Counted from the first letter of the stretch, positions 53,444 to 62,758 are shown. The stretch is 64,000 bases of DNA from an uncultured Prevotella sp. (GCA_946188165.1 CAMHTW010000004.1:55343-119342); one strand, 5' to 3'. A program made the numbers and translations. Notes: generated from the sequence alone by a model not told the origin.

Positions 53444-54469
53444 TTATGCCACATTGTGAGTGTGGTTGTACCAATGAAAGTATACATTGCGCTTGAACGT
53501 CCTATACTCAGTATCTACAACTGTAGACAGTGACAGCACATCGTTATAGTTAAAGCTCTTAACAGCCTTCACAAACATATCGTGGAAACGATATGATGCA
53601 TTCTCTTCCCTTGTGTTCCAACGGTAGGTCTGTTCATCGATATAACGCTGAACATAGTCCTTACTTACACAGTGGTAAGTACTGAAGATGACACGCTTAA
53701 AGTGTGCCCAAAATCCTTCAATGCTGTTGGTATGAATATCCTTACTACGAACGTATTCACGCTTCTTGTGGCTAACAAACAAATGGTTGTAGCCCTTCTT
53801 AGACAGTCCACTGTATGAGTTCAGTTCATCAGTATAAGTGGTTGCACCACTTTCAACGAACTGTTCAACGATGGGAAGAAGAGTTGCACCTTGAGTGTTC
53901 TCCACCTTCATGGCAACAACAGTACCCTTCTCCCTATCAATCATGCCAAAAATTGGGGTCTTAGTCTTTGTACTACGACCTTGTGTACCCTCAGTCTTCT
54001 TAGACTCATGCTTGTTGGTTTCCCTACCACCAAGGTACATTTCATCCATCTCAACAGCACCATTGAGCACTGTAGCATCACTTTGTCCATAGAGTCCACG
54101 AACCTTATGCAGCAAGAACCATGCAGTCTTCTGAGTGACTTGGATGTCACGAGCCAATTGGCAAGAAGATATGCCCTTCTTGTGTGAAGAGATAAGGTAC
54201 ATAGCCATGAACCACTTTCTAAGGCTAATCTTGGTGTTCTCAAAGATAGTGCCAACAAGCACTGAAAAATGCTTATGGCAATCCTTACAAATGTAACGAC
54301 CTTCTGCTGTCATATAGCAGTGTGTACCACCACAGTAAGGACACACCACAGCATCACCCCAACGCTCTTGGGCAATTGCAGCCTTGCAAACGTCTTCACT
54401 GTGGAAGTAATCTGCAATCTGAATGAGAGAATCGAATTTTGCGAAGTTAATGTGAATATTGTGTACCAT
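53444..54469 (-). CDS. IS1595-family transposase (ISXO2-like)
   Basis: The ATG at 54469 (MVHNIHINFAKFDSLIQIAD) gives 341 residues; the longer frame crosses the promoter. An N-terminal zinc ribbon (VCPYCGGTHCY...ICKDCHKHFSV) and helix-turn-helix-like segment (ISSCQLARDIQVTQKTAWFL) are followed by the DDE-like core. VEMDEMYLGG holds the first Asp, TTYTDELNSYSG the second, and TNSIEGFWAHFKR the terminal acidic block. The frame is complete, so the element may still be active. It has its own promoter and faces away from the right inverted repeat. Confidence 0.93.
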   Translation of the reverse strand: MVHNIHINFAKFDSLIQIADYFHSEDVCKAAIAQERWGDAVVCPYCGGTHCYMTAEGRYICKDCHKHFSVLVGTIFENTKISLRKWFMAMYLISSHKKGISSCQLARDIQVTQKTAWFLLHKVRGLYGQSDATVLNGAVEMDEMYLGGRETNKHESKKTEGTQGRSTKTKTPIFGMIDREKGTVVAMKVENTQGATLLPIVEQFVESGATTYTDELNSYSGLSKKGYNHLFVSHKKREYVRSKDIHTNSIEGFWAHFKRVIFSTYHCVSKDYVQRYIDEQTYRWNTREENASYRFHDMFVKAVKSFNYNDVLSLSTVVDTEYRTFKRNVYFHWYNHTHNVA

Positions 54470-54493
54470 ATGCTGTTTCTTTAAAAGATAATG

Positions 54494-54525
54494 CAAAGGT
54501 ACGAAAAAAATCTGAACTGGACAAA
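54494..54525 (-). promoter_or_regulatory. Transposase promoter
   Basis: On the minus strand TTTG (54522-54525) and TACCTTTG (54494-54501) are 20 bp apart. A CACTTTAC/GTAAAGTG hairpin lies just upstream at 54571-54589. Confidence 0.7.
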
Positions 54526-54624
54526 TGTTTGCTGAAAAAACAGGACTTTTTAACACTTTTAGCAGTTTTGCACTTTACTTTGTAAAGTGATAACACCAAA
54601 GATATGGTAAAAAACTAATACGAA

Positions 54625-54665
54625 AAAAGTTGCCGCTAACTATTGAATAGTTTTTGGCAACTTTT
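54625..54665. terminator. Strong hairpin shielding the transposase promoter
   Basis: AAAAGTTGCC (54625-54634) pairs with GGCAACTTTT (54656-54665), and an inner AACTATT/AATAGTT stem fills the loop. It lies between the right inverted repeat and the transposase promoter, the expected position for blocking read-through from flanking genes. Confidence 0.7.
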
Positions 54666-54708
54666 ATATTTTGTGTAGGACTGTATATTTATTCAGTGTT
54701 GGAATCTG

Positions 54709-54731
54709 TTGCCAACAGGTATATAGTTCCC
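54709..54731 (-). repeat. IS1595 right terminal inverted repeat
   Basis: 23 bp, exact reverse complement of 51254-51276. It is followed by twelve A residues at 54732-54743. Confidence 0.92.
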
Positions 54732-54835
54732 AAAAAAAAAAAACTGCAATATTTGCGAGAGAAACGGCTCCTCGATTGCAGAGAAGCGATATATCTCTCG
54801 AAGAGTGATAAGTGCGGGGCGGTTCTCTACTTAAC

Positions 54836-54868
54836 TACGCGGGCGAGCCGTGATGGCTCGCCCGCGTA
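54836..54868. terminator. 14-bp GC-rich hairpin after the LRR operon
   Basis: TACGCGGGCGAGCC (54836-54849) pairs perfectly with GGCTCGCCCGCGTA (54855-54868) over a 5-nt loop. It is 20 bp beyond the stop of the 53-residue gene on the minus strand. Confidence 0.75.
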
Positions 54869-54888
54869 TATTCCAAAATCAATTTACA

Positions 54889-55050
54889 TCAATCAAAAGT
54901 ATAGAAATCCCATTGTAACGGATATTCAGGGCTATAGGAGGCATCTCCCTCTTCATCGTAAATTTCAGGAGAGCCTGCCAACAATACATCGTTCTGTTCG
55001 ATGACAATAGCCTCACATGTGGGGGCAGAATAAAATTTCTTGTATTTCAT
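54889..55050 (-). CDS. Small acidic protein, 53 residues, next to the LRR gene
   Basis: The frame MKYKKFYSAPTCEAIVIEQN continues DVLLAGSPEIYDEEGDASYS and ends QWDFYTFD. It begins 14 bp after the stop of the 1156-residue LRR gene and is followed by a strong hairpin, so the two are surely one operon. The MKYKK...P.CE...EQ..VLAGS pattern recalls short leader-like Prevotella peptides found near surface-protein genes. The LAGS segment could be a cleavage site, which would leave an acidic secreted peptide. The function is unknown. Confidence 0.7.
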   Translation of the reverse strand: MKYKKFYSAPTCEAIVIEQNDVLLAGSPEIYDEEGDASYSPEYPLQWDFYTFD

Positions 55051-55064
55051 GCTTTAGGGATTCT

Positions 55065-58000
55065 TTATTTAACAACTACCTTCTTTCCGTTTCTAATATA
55101 CAGTCCGCGAACGGGATTCTTCACCACACGACCTTGCATGTCATGATAATCAGCACAGCATCCTGTATCGTCAGTCTTCAGCCCATCTACAGCCATTATT
55201 CCAAGATGGTTCGGCAAGGTCAAAGACGGAGAACTCATATTGCCAGGCAGAGCCAGCCATGCACGGTGTCCCTCTATGGCGAAGGCAGCACCGTCTGCTG
55301 CTCCCCAATGCCATCCAAACTGTTCGCTGTTAGTCTTGCTATAGCTTAGCTTATAGTATTTTGCCGCACCGTCGGTTGCTGTCGTGCAGTCGATATCTGA
55401 ACCATACAACCAATTACCGTTATTGGCTTCAGTATCAGGGGTGACTGTATAGTCAAGAGCTATCGTATACACTTTCGACTCTCCTGCTGTTTCTCCCTCA
55501 GCACTGTATAGCATGACAGCCAGTCCTGCTGGAATGATATTGCCTGTCACTTGCTTATAGGCAGGATGAGATTCCGATGCCAGTCCGCTTATAGTATATG
55601 CCATCAGTCCGGCAGGCAGCGTTGCATCTGCTTTCGAGTTGTAATAAGTGGCGTAGCCAGATGCTGCTGTCGTGATGTCGACTGAAGGGGTTACCAGAGT
55701 GAAGTAGCCATAGAACAATTTTCCATTAGACATCTTGGCCGCATAAGCAGACAAATATTCTGTTGGAACAATGAGCAAAGCAGGAGAATCCTCAGTACCA
55801 ACATCCTTGAACTGTAGGTCATACTTTTCGTTAAACGAAGGTACGTTACCCTCAAATATGACACTTCGTAGGCTTGAGCATCCTTCAAAAGCAGAACCAC
55901 CAATATAAGTAACACTAGCAGGTATAGTTACCGTTGTAATATTAGAGCACCCCTCAAAAGCATTGTCTGAAATACTTATTAAACTGCTGGGTAATTGCAA
56001 CGTTAATAGTTGGGTACATCCAGACATGGCATCAGTCGAAATACTCACGATCTCATCTGGAATAGTTGTTGACTTGCAACCTGCTATTAAACTTTTCGTT
56101 GCTGTTTGGATGATAGCATTACAATTATTACGTGAATCATATTTACTGTTTTCTTCATCCACAATGATGGAAGCCAAAGAACTGCACTTACCAAAGGCTG
56201 CACTTCCAATTGAGGTGATATTGGCAGAAATGACGACTTTATCAATCTTTGTACCATAGAAAGCCGATGAACCAATAGTAGACAAGTTTTCTGGGAGTGA
56301 GTATTTCACTAAGTTACTACAGCCACAAAACGCAACAGAACCGATAGTTGTTACAGTGGCCGGAATTACAACCTCTTTCATCTGGCAGTTTTGGAAAGCG
56401 GATTGTGCAATCTCTACAACGGTATTGCCATAAGTTGTTTCTGGAATAGTTATTTTGTCACAATTAACATACTGACTAAGAGCATGTATTGAGTAATCTT
56501 TCCCCACTTTGCAAGTCTTATCACTTGTACTTATGATAGTATATGTAATGGCATTCCCTTCTTCTGTTTCCATTTCGAAAGTGTCACCATCCTTGGCTAT
56601 TGGTTGCAATACAATATGACCACCCTTCAATATCCCGTTTTCGAACTGCTTTTCATAGCCATAAATATAGTGAATAGGTACCTTGAGAGTAGCTGGTTCT
56701 AGTTCTGTTCCCACTTGGTTGAAGCACGACTCTCCAAAGGATGGTGCCCCAAAATTAAAGGTCAGGTTTGTTAACGACTGACAACCATTGAATGCGTTGG
56801 AACCGATAGCGGTAATTGTCGATGGTATAACGATGCTCTTCAAAGACGTGAAATTGTCAAAAGCCCCATCCTGTATCGCAGTAACGGCGAGATGGTTCCA
56901 TTCCTCATCAATAGTTAGTTCATAGTTCAGCCCTTCCGCTATAGAAGCATCATATCCTGAAACCTCATAATGAGCCGGTTTTTCAGCAGTTTCTGCAATA
57001 TAGGTATATACAATACCATCTGGTGTTTTGGGTAAATCCTTTAGTATAAAGTAACCACCATAGAATTTTCCGTCATTAAATTTTTTCTCATAGTTTTTGT
57101 AATATTTACCTGGAACTATCAATTCAGCAGGGTTTTCAGCAGTTCCCACACCATTAAATTCCGGCATACTTTGTATTTGAGAGAATGTAGGCAAATTACC
57201 CATGAATGTTACTTTTTTCAAATTAGTACACCCTTGGAAAGCGTAGTATGCGAGTCCTGTAAGACTGGATGGTATAATGATTTCCTGCAAGCCAGTACAA
57301 TAGCGGAACATTTCACCGCTGACTCTTGTCATTCCTTCCGATAAGTTAACATCAGCTAGTTGGTCACAATATTTGAAAATACCATCTTTGAAGGTTGTTA
57401 CAGTTGAGGGTATCGTGATGGATGTGATGCCACTGCCATAAAAACAATCCTCACCGAGTGTGGTGACAGAAGCCGGAATGACTGTTGCACAAGAACCTAT
57501 TATCAGGGTATTACTGGAAGTCTTGATAACAGCATTGCAGTTGTCGCGAGAGTCATAAGTGCTGTTACCATCAGCAACAATTAATGAAGATAACTTCTTG
57601 CAAAAAGAGAAAGCGTAAGCAGATATATCATTAGCGCTTGCAGGAATCTGTACACTTTCCAATTGTTCACAATTTTTAAAGGCATTACCATTTATCGTTT
57701 GGATACCTTCTGGAATAATAATATTCTTTAATCCACTATATTCAAAAGTATTATTATTAATAATCGCAAGACCTTCTGGCCAAGAGAAACTTTCCAGGTT
57801 GCTGCAATACGAGAAGACTCTTGTTCCCATTTCAGTCACACTGGAAGGTATTTGTATACTTGTTAGTCCACTACATCCGTAGAAGGCTTCATCTTCTATA
57901 GAGGTTACTCCATTAGGTATCGTTATATTTGTTATTCCCGTACGATTATGGAATGCACGAAAGCCGATTATCTTAACATTATTGGGAATTGTTGTATTTT

Positions 58001-58535
58001 TACATCCTAGCACAAGTCTGTCTGTTGCTTTTTCGATAACGGCATTGCAATTGTTGCGTGAATCATATATGTTATTACCGCTTGCTACGGAAATGGATGA
58101 CATGTTAGAGCATTCATAAAAAGCAGTCAGGCCAATATCTACTAAAGTAGATGGGAAAACCAAGTTTTGAATAGACGAGCACTCCAAAAAAGCAGCATTC
58201 TTAATGTTTTGTAGTCCCTCTGGAAATACAACATTTGTAAGTTTGGTACAATAATGGAATGCGTATTCTCCTATAGCGATTACTTTGTATCCATTAGCCG
58301 TTTGAGGAATAGTCAGTGTGCCGCTTGTTGATAAAGGGATATGTGAACCGCAAGAAATCATAAATTTAGATGTTCCATCGCCCACCTGACAGGTCTTCGC
58401 ATTCTCATTGATTACCTTATAGGTAATTGTAACACCCTCGACAGTTGCAGCCGTAAATGTGTCGCCATCTGCTGCCCTTACCCATAGAACTGTCAGCAAG
58501 AGAGCAGTCACCAATAATAGTTTTTTCTGTTTCAT
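55065..58535 (-). CDS. BspA-type leucine-rich-repeat surface protein
   Basis: The 1156-residue protein has a signal peptide (LLLTVLWVRAADG), then more than twenty LRR_5 units with the pattern I..AF.GCS.L..I.IP..V, in two blocks. Each block is introduced by a DGDTF.A.T.EG..ITY.VI...KTCQVG segment (residues 24-54 and about 650). The C-terminal domain ends DMQGRVV...GLYIRNGKKVVVK, a Prevotella sorting tail. It is a paralogue in style of the LRR part of the 2035-residue protein, whose first block has the same lead-in. Adhesion to host or partner cells is the usual role. Confidence 0.92.
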   Translation of the reverse strand: MKQKKLLLVTALLLTVLWVRAADGDTFTAATVEGVTITYKVINENAKTCQVGDGTSKFMISCGSHIPLSTSGTLTIPQTANGYKVIAIGEYAFHYCTKLTNVVFPEGLQNIKNAAFLECSSIQNLVFPSTLVDIGLTAFYECSNMSSISVASGNNIYDSRNNCNAVIEKATDRLVLGCKNTTIPNNVKIIGFRAFHNRTGITNITIPNGVTSIEDEAFYGCSGLTSIQIPSSVTEMGTRVFSYCSNLESFSWPEGLAIINNNTFEYSGLKNIIIPEGIQTINGNAFKNCEQLESVQIPASANDISAYAFSFCKKLSSLIVADGNSTYDSRDNCNAVIKTSSNTLIIGSCATVIPASVTTLGEDCFYGSGITSITIPSTVTTFKDGIFKYCDQLADVNLSEGMTRVSGEMFRYCTGLQEIIIPSSLTGLAYYAFQGCTNLKKVTFMGNLPTFSQIQSMPEFNGVGTAENPAELIVPGKYYKNYEKKFNDGKFYGGYFILKDLPKTPDGIVYTYIAETAEKPAHYEVSGYDASIAEGLNYELTIDEEWNHLAVTAIQDGAFDNFTSLKSIVIPSTITAIGSNAFNGCQSLTNLTFNFGAPSFGESCFNQVGTELEPATLKVPIHYIYGYEKQFENGILKGGHIVLQPIAKDGDTFEMETEEGNAITYTIISTSDKTCKVGKDYSIHALSQYVNCDKITIPETTYGNTVVEIAQSAFQNCQMKEVVIPATVTTIGSVAFCGCSNLVKYSLPENLSTIGSSAFYGTKIDKVVISANITSIGSAAFGKCSSLASIIVDEENSKYDSRNNCNAIIQTATKSLIAGCKSTTIPDEIVSISTDAMSGCTQLLTLQLPSSLISISDNAFEGCSNITTVTIPASVTYIGGSAFEGCSSLRSVIFEGNVPSFNEKYDLQFKDVGTEDSPALLIVPTEYLSAYAAKMSNGKLFYGYFTLVTPSVDITTAASGYATYYNSKADATLPAGLMAYTISGLASESHPAYKQVTGNIIPAGLAVMLYSAEGETAGESKVYTIALDYTVTPDTEANNGNWLYGSDIDCTTATDGAAKYYKLSYSKTNSEQFGWHWGAADGAAFAIEGHRAWLALPGNMSSPSLTLPNHLGIMAVDGLKTDDTGCCADYHDMQGRVVKNPVRGLYIRNGKKVVVK

Positions 58536-58656
58536 ACCTTATTCTAGATTAGTTTGTCATATTTTCCATTGTCCGTTTAGTTTAAGAAAGTATATATGAA
58601 GAGAATGTAACCCCAAAGACAGATACATCCCCTTCATATATAAGCAGAAATCTCGA

Positions 58657-60114
58657 TTAGTCCTCGAGTTCGATGGGCTTGTACTTGGGTACAAGAGCCT
58701 TCATGATGCACCAGCCAATGAGGTAGGCTACGGCACAGATGCAGAACACCACCATGTAGGCAGCGGGCTTACCCTCGAAGCCAAAGAACTGGAAGGCAGA
58801 GCCCTGAGCGGCAGCCCAGTCGAAGAAGCGGCCAGAACCCAGGTTGATGGACATAGAGCCGATACCGCCAGCCATGGTGCCCAGACCTACGATGGTACCG
58901 ATGGTAGACTTGGGGAACATATCGCCAATGGTAGAAAAGAGGTTGGCTGACCAAGCCTGGTGACCAGCACCAAGCAGACCAATCAGAATGGCAGGCCACC
59001 AAGCGCTGTAGGCTCCCATAGGCTGAGCAAACAGACCTAATACGGGGAAGCAGGCGAAGATGAACATGGCACGCATGCGGCCCAGATAAGGATTCATGCC
59101 TTTCTTATCGACGAAATAGGTGGGCAAATAGCCACCACCGATAGACAGGATGGTCACAATGGCATAAAGCGTGAAGATAAGGGCGATACCCATAGCAGAG
59201 TCGGAGGTATAGCCGTACTGGTCGCTGAAGTATGCCGGTGCCCAGAACAGGAAGAACCACCACACACCGTCGGTCATGAACTTACCTACGAGGAACGACC
59301 ACGTCTGTTTGTAGGTGAAGCACTTAAAGAACGGGATGGTCTTCTCTTCCTTCGTATTGTCGCGATTCTGCGACTCGGCAATATCGTTGTCCTGCTCGAT
59401 GTAGTTGAGCTCGGCCTGATTGACACGCGGATTCTTAGCGGGTTTGTCGTAGAGCCACGTCCACAGACCCATCCAGATGAAACCTAAGGCACCAATGATG
59501 ATGAAAGCCATCTCCCAACCCCAAGCACGAGCCAAGAGGGGAATAGTGGCAGGAGCAGCCAGTGCACCCACAGAGGCACCGCTATTGAAGATAGAGGTAG
59601 AGAAGGCACGGTCCTTCTTGGGGAAGTACTCGGCAGTAGCCTTGATGGCAGCAGGGAAGTTACCAGCCTCACCGACAGCCAGAATCAGACGGCACGAGAG
59701 GAAGAGCCATACCGAAATGGTGGCAATGGCCACAGCAGCATCGCTGCCAGCCTGCACCAGACGCAGCGCCTCGATGGAGTCATAGCCCTCAATCGTCATA
59801 GCCACCCAGCCGCAGCCTGCATGAAGCACGGCACCCAGCGACCATACGAAGATGGCGATGAGGTAACCCTTCTTGGTGCCCATCCAGTCGATGAACTTAC
59901 CAGCGAAGAGGTTGGCAATGGCATAGAACAGCGAGAACATACCGGTAATGGTACCGTAGTCGCCATCGGTCCAGTGGAACTCAGGAGCAATAAAGTCCTT
60001 CCAGGTTAGTGACAGGACCTGACGGTCCATGTAGTTAATGGTGGTTGCCAAAAAGAGCAACGCACAGATGACCCAACGGAAATTGGACATCTTTGTAGTT
60101 TGAACTGCACTCAT
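58657..60114 (-). CDS. ExuT-type hexuronate transporter, MFS
   Basis: The 485-residue protein has twelve predicted membrane segments and begins with WVICALLFLATTINYMDRQV, the anion:cation symporter (ACS) family signature, as in ExuT for galacturonate and glucuronate. The RLILAVGEAGNFPAAIKATA stretch is also characteristic. The two halves are joined by a charged loop (QNRDNTKEEKT). It follows kduI by 14 bp, consistent with uptake of uronates from pectin. It is the last gene of the operon. Confidence 0.93.
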   Translation of the reverse strand: MSAVQTTKMSNFRWVICALLFLATTINYMDRQVLSLTWKDFIAPEFHWTDGDYGTITGMFSLFYAIANLFAGKFIDWMGTKKGYLIAIFVWSLGAVLHAGCGWVAMTIEGYDSIEALRLVQAGSDAAVAIATISVWLFLSCRLILAVGEAGNFPAAIKATAEYFPKKDRAFSTSIFNSGASVGALAAPATIPLLARAWGWEMAFIIIGALGFIWMGLWTWLYDKPAKNPRVNQAELNYIEQDNDIAESQNRDNTKEEKTIPFFKCFTYKQTWSFLVGKFMTDGVWWFFLFWAPAYFSDQYGYTSDSAMGIALIFTLYAIVTILSIGGGYLPTYFVDKKGMNPYLGRMRAMFIFACFPVLGLFAQPMGAYSAWWPAILIGLLGAGHQAWSANLFSTIGDMFPKSTIGTIVGLGTMAGGIGSMSINLGSGRFFDWAAAQGSAFQFFGFEGKPAAYMVVFCICAVAYLIGWCIMKALVPKYKPIELED

Positions 60115-60128
60115 AGATATTGTTATTG

Positions 60129-61103
60129 TTATTTGATATCGATGACGGGAATATTGTCCTTGTCGTTATAATACAGGTTCTCGCCAGCCATACCCCAGAT
60201 GAAGGTGTAGTAGTAGGTACCGGCAGCAGCGTGGATAGACCACTCGGGCGACATGATGGCCTGCTCGTTGTGCAACCACACGACGCGGCTCTCATCGGGC
60301 TGGCCCATGATGTGAGCGATAGTCTGGTCCTGAGGCAGGTTGAAATAGTAGTAAGCCTCGATGCGACGACCGTGCAGGTGGGGAGGCATGGTGTTCCAGG
60401 CAGCACCAGGATTGAGCTGCGTCAGACCGAGCTGCAGCTGACAGGGGCCTTCCTCAAGGACGTCGTTGACGATGAGCTTGTAAACGGTACGGTTGTTGCA
60501 CTCCTCAAGAGAGCCCACGGGACCCCAAACGGCAGCCTTCAGTGAGCCCTTACGACCATCAAGGGTAATCCACTGGGTCTTGTAATGCTTGTGAGCCGTA
60601 GCCGAGTTCAAATAGAACTTAGCAGGCTTTGAGGCATCCTTCGAACGGAACAGCACCTCCTTGTTGACGTCCTTGTTCTTATCGACGTGGCCACGACCGA
60701 TATAGAGGGCCTCTTTGGGAGCAAGGGCATACTCCTTGCCATCGACGATAACCACACCGTCGCCCTGACCGCAGTTGACAACGCCCAACTCGCGGTTATA
60801 AAGGAAATACTTGTCCTTGATACCAGGATCAACGTCGAGACCGAGATCACGGAAGTTCTCGAGCTTCAGAGTCTTGTTGACAGGCATTGCGCCACCGAAG
60901 ATGAAGCGGTCGTAGTGCGAATAGGTGAGATTGATCTCGTCGGCTACCATGACCTTCTCCATGACGAAGCGCTCGCGCAAGGTCTTCGTGTCGTAGTGCT
61001 TCACGTCCTCTGGGTGACAAGCTGTCTGGAAGTTCACTCTCTGCTGGCCAAAGCCAGTGGTCATTGTGCTCATAAGCAAAAATGTTAAAATCGTTTTTTT
61101 CAT
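60129..61103 (-). CDS. kduI: 5-keto-4-deoxyuronate isomerase with a signal peptide
   Basis: KduI converts 5-dehydro-4-deoxy-glucuronate to 3-deoxy-glycero-hexulosonate. The body is typical, with [20 protein letters not shown] and the zinc-binding [16 protein letters not shown] plus the late histidine in [12 protein letters not shown]. Unusually, the ATG at 61103 begins [20 protein letters not shown], a clear signal peptide, before the region where cytoplasmic KduI proteins start. The enzyme is therefore likely periplasmic. The upstream extension of the frame runs through the 29-bp repeat array and is not used. Confidence 0.93.
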   Translation of the reverse strand: MKKTILTFLLMSTMTTGFGQQRVNFQTACHPEDVKHYDTKTLRERFVMEKVMVADEINLTYSHYDRFIFGGAMPVNKTLKLENFRDLGLDVDPGIKDKYFLYNRELGVVNCGQGDGVVIVDGKEYALAPKEALYIGRGHVDKNKDVNKEVLFRSKDASKPAKFYLNSATAHKHYKTQWITLDGRKGSLKAAVWGPVGSLEECNNRTVYKLIVNDVLEEGPCQLQLGLTQLNPGAAWNTMPPHLHGRRIEAYYYFNLPQDQTIAHIMGQPDESRVVWLHNEQAIMSPEWSIHAAAGTYYYTFIWGMAGENLYYNDKDNIPVIDIK

Positions 61104-61135
61104 ATTAATTGTTTTAATGTTTATTCTTGGGGGTT

Positions 61136-61235
61136 GCGATAGAATCGCAACATACGAGAAAGGGGCGATAGAATCGCAACATACGAGAAAGGGGGGATGG
61201 AATCGCAACATACGAGAAAGGGGCGATGGAATCGC
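61136..61235. repeat. 29-bp tandem array with a GCGAT/ATCGC mini-hairpin
   Basis: Three full units (61136, 61165, 61194) and a partial fourth (61223-61235) of GCGATAGAATCGC followed by AACATACGAGAAAGGG. Each full-consensus unit contains a 5-bp hairpin. It fills most of the 142-bp spacer between the EIIC and kduI genes. The same 13-bp core GCGATGGAATCGC occurs inside the alanine racemase gene at 63195-63207. Confidence 0.9.
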
Positions 61236-61245
61236 AAATTATAGA

Positions 61246-62610
61246 CTATGCGGCCTTGTTCTCCTTCTGGATACGCATGCGGTTCCACACCACCATACCG
61301 ATAGTGATGAGCGTCAGGATGCCAGCCCCAATCCACTGCAGATAGGCTACGCACTTGTAGATGACCCAGCCAAAGAGCGACGAGGCGAAGTCGAGGGCGC
61401 CACCCTCGAAGCCTGCGGGGATGTCGGCAGCCTTGTCGCCTGTCTGCTCGAACACGGTATGGGCAGCCTGCGTGAAGGCAGCGGCCATATCGGTGACGAA
61501 ATAGAGACCAACGGCAAGGGCGACGAGACCGATGAGGAAGGTCTTGACCACGTTACCCTTAGTGAAGGGCAGTACTATGGGGAAGAGGTAGAACATGCCA
61601 GCCAGCGAGGCAAGTGGTAGGAACTGGTTGCCAGGCAGCACGACGGCAAGGCCGAGGGCCACGGGGATGAGCAACAGCGAAACGACCAGCGTGGTAGGAT
61701 GACCAATGACGACGGCTGGCGACATACCTATATATATCTTCTTACCATTGAACTTCTGCTTAACGACTTCCTGAGTCTTCTCAGCGATGGGCTTCAGACC
61801 CTCGATGAACAGCGACGTGATGCGGGGAATGAGTTCCATAACGGCTCCCATCGTGACACCTAAGAACAATACCTTCTTGATGTCGAGCTGGGCCAAAGCG
61901 CCAATCAGGGCACCGACGATGACACCCAAGATGAGCGGTTCGCCCATGACACCGAACTTCTTCTTCATGCCCTCGGCATCGATGTTCAGTTTGTCAAAAC
62001 CAGGAATCTTGTCGAGCGCCTTGCCAATGATGAGGGCAAAAGGCACAAAACTCTGACAGAAGGGCTGGGGAATGCTAATGCCCTGCCATTCGGGATAGTA
62101 CTCCTGGAACTTGTCGGCAGTGAGGTCGGCCATGACCAGTGTGATGCTGTAGCACACGATAGCGGCAAAATAGCCCCATGCCAGCGACTGGTCCATCACA
62201 AAATAGGCTACAGCACCGATGAAAGCAAAGTGCCAGTAGTTCCACAGGTCGATATTGACGGTGCGCGTGCAGCCCGTGATGAGCAACAGGAAGTTGACAC
62301 CCAGGCAGATGGGGATGATGAGGGCACCGACAGCCGTATTGTAGGCCACAGCGGCTGCTGCGGGCCATCCCATGTCGAAGACCTTGAGCTGGAGGTCGTA
62401 GAGTTGGGAAATCTCAGACAGCGGACCACCGAAATTGGTAGTCAGCAGAGCGGTAACGATGCCCAAACCCACGAAACCGACGCCCACATAGAGGCCCGAC
62501 TTGAGGGAACGACCGAATTTGAGGCCAATGCAAAGGCCAATGATAGTAAACAGGATGGGCATCATGACCGATGCACCCAAACTGATGATGTAACTAAAAA
62601 CTTGTTCCAT
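61246..62610 (-). CDS. Orphan GatC-like PTS EIIC transporter
   Basis: The 454-residue membrane protein matches the galactitol-type PTS IIC family (GatC/SgcC). It starts with SYIISLGASVMMPILFTIIG, has GLKFGRSLKSGLYVGVGFVG and NTAVGALIIPICLGVNFLLL, and shows the central MGEPLILGVIVGALIGALAQ and IGMSPAVVIGHPTT. No EIIA, EIIB, EI or HPr gene is in the window, and most Bacteroidota lack a full PTS. With kduI and the ExuT-type gene downstream it probably moves a uronate-related sugar without phosphorylation; this is inference. Confidence 0.88.
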   Translation of the reverse strand: MEQVFSYIISLGASVMMPILFTIIGLCIGLKFGRSLKSGLYVGVGFVGLGIVTALLTTNFGGPLSEISQLYDLQLKVFDMGWPAAAAVAYNTAVGALIIPICLGVNFLLLITGCTRTVNIDLWNYWHFAFIGAVAYFVMDQSLAWGYFAAIVCYSITLVMADLTADKFQEYYPEWQGISIPQPFCQSFVPFALIIGKALDKIPGFDKLNIDAEGMKKKFGVMGEPLILGVIVGALIGALAQLDIKKVLFLGVTMGAVMELIPRITSLFIEGLKPIAEKTQEVVKQKFNGKKIYIGMSPAVVIGHPTTLVVSLLLIPVALGLAVVLPGNQFLPLASLAGMFYLFPIVLPFTKGNVVKTFLIGLVALAVGLYFVTDMAAAFTQAAHTVFEQTGDKAADIPAGFEGGALDFASSLFGWVIYKCVAYLQWIGAGILTLITIGMVVWNRMRIQKENKAA

Positions 62611-62658
62611 TTGTTTTTAAATATCGATATTTCTTGTTCGTTTTAGCGTAATGCGCTG

Positions 62659-62666
62659 CAAAGATA
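62659..62666 (-). promoter_or_regulatory. -7 box of the uronate operon
   Basis: TATCTTTG on the minus strand, 49 bp before the EIIC start. The -33 position falls in the loop and arm of the preceding terminator and has no TTTG, so an activator or altered spacing may be needed. Confidence 0.5.
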
Positions 62667-62673
62667 ATAAAAA

Positions 62674-62701
62674 TCAGCGAAAGACGGGCATCTTTCGCTG
62701 A
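62674..62701 (-). terminator. Terminator after murF-alr
   Basis: Minus-strand TCAGCGAAAGA and TCTTTCGCTGA form an 11-bp stem over a 6-nt loop, followed by five Ts. It ends only 8 bp before the -7 box of the uronate operon. Confidence 0.85.
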
Positions 62702-62758
62702 ATTTTATTACTAAAACGTTTTCATTCGTTGTGTCGATGGCAAAACCATCGACCACTA

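Larger units (their letters stand above)
51254..54731. mobile_element. IS1595-family element with passenger genes, 3478 bp
   Basis: The ends are perfect 23-bp inverted repeats beginning GGGAACTATATACCTG. The outside on both sides is a run of 11-12 A residues, compatible with an 8-bp duplicated A target. Inside are a transposase of the IS1595 type at the right end and three passengers: a 168-residue unknown, a ParB-fold protein and a 142-residue unknown. The cargo is visibly more AT-rich than the chromosome. Terminators lie near both ends. It separates the caspase operon promoter from the DNA that once lay upstream. Confidence 0.88.

Noticed and set aside
54732..54743. Poly-A run as a retroelement tail
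   Set aside because: A matching A run lies on the other side of the element and the transposase is of the IS1595 DDE type, so a duplicated A-rich target explains it.
61136..61235. CRISPR-like array
   Set aside because: The 29-bp units follow each other directly with no unique spacers and only 3.5 copies, and no cas genes are present.
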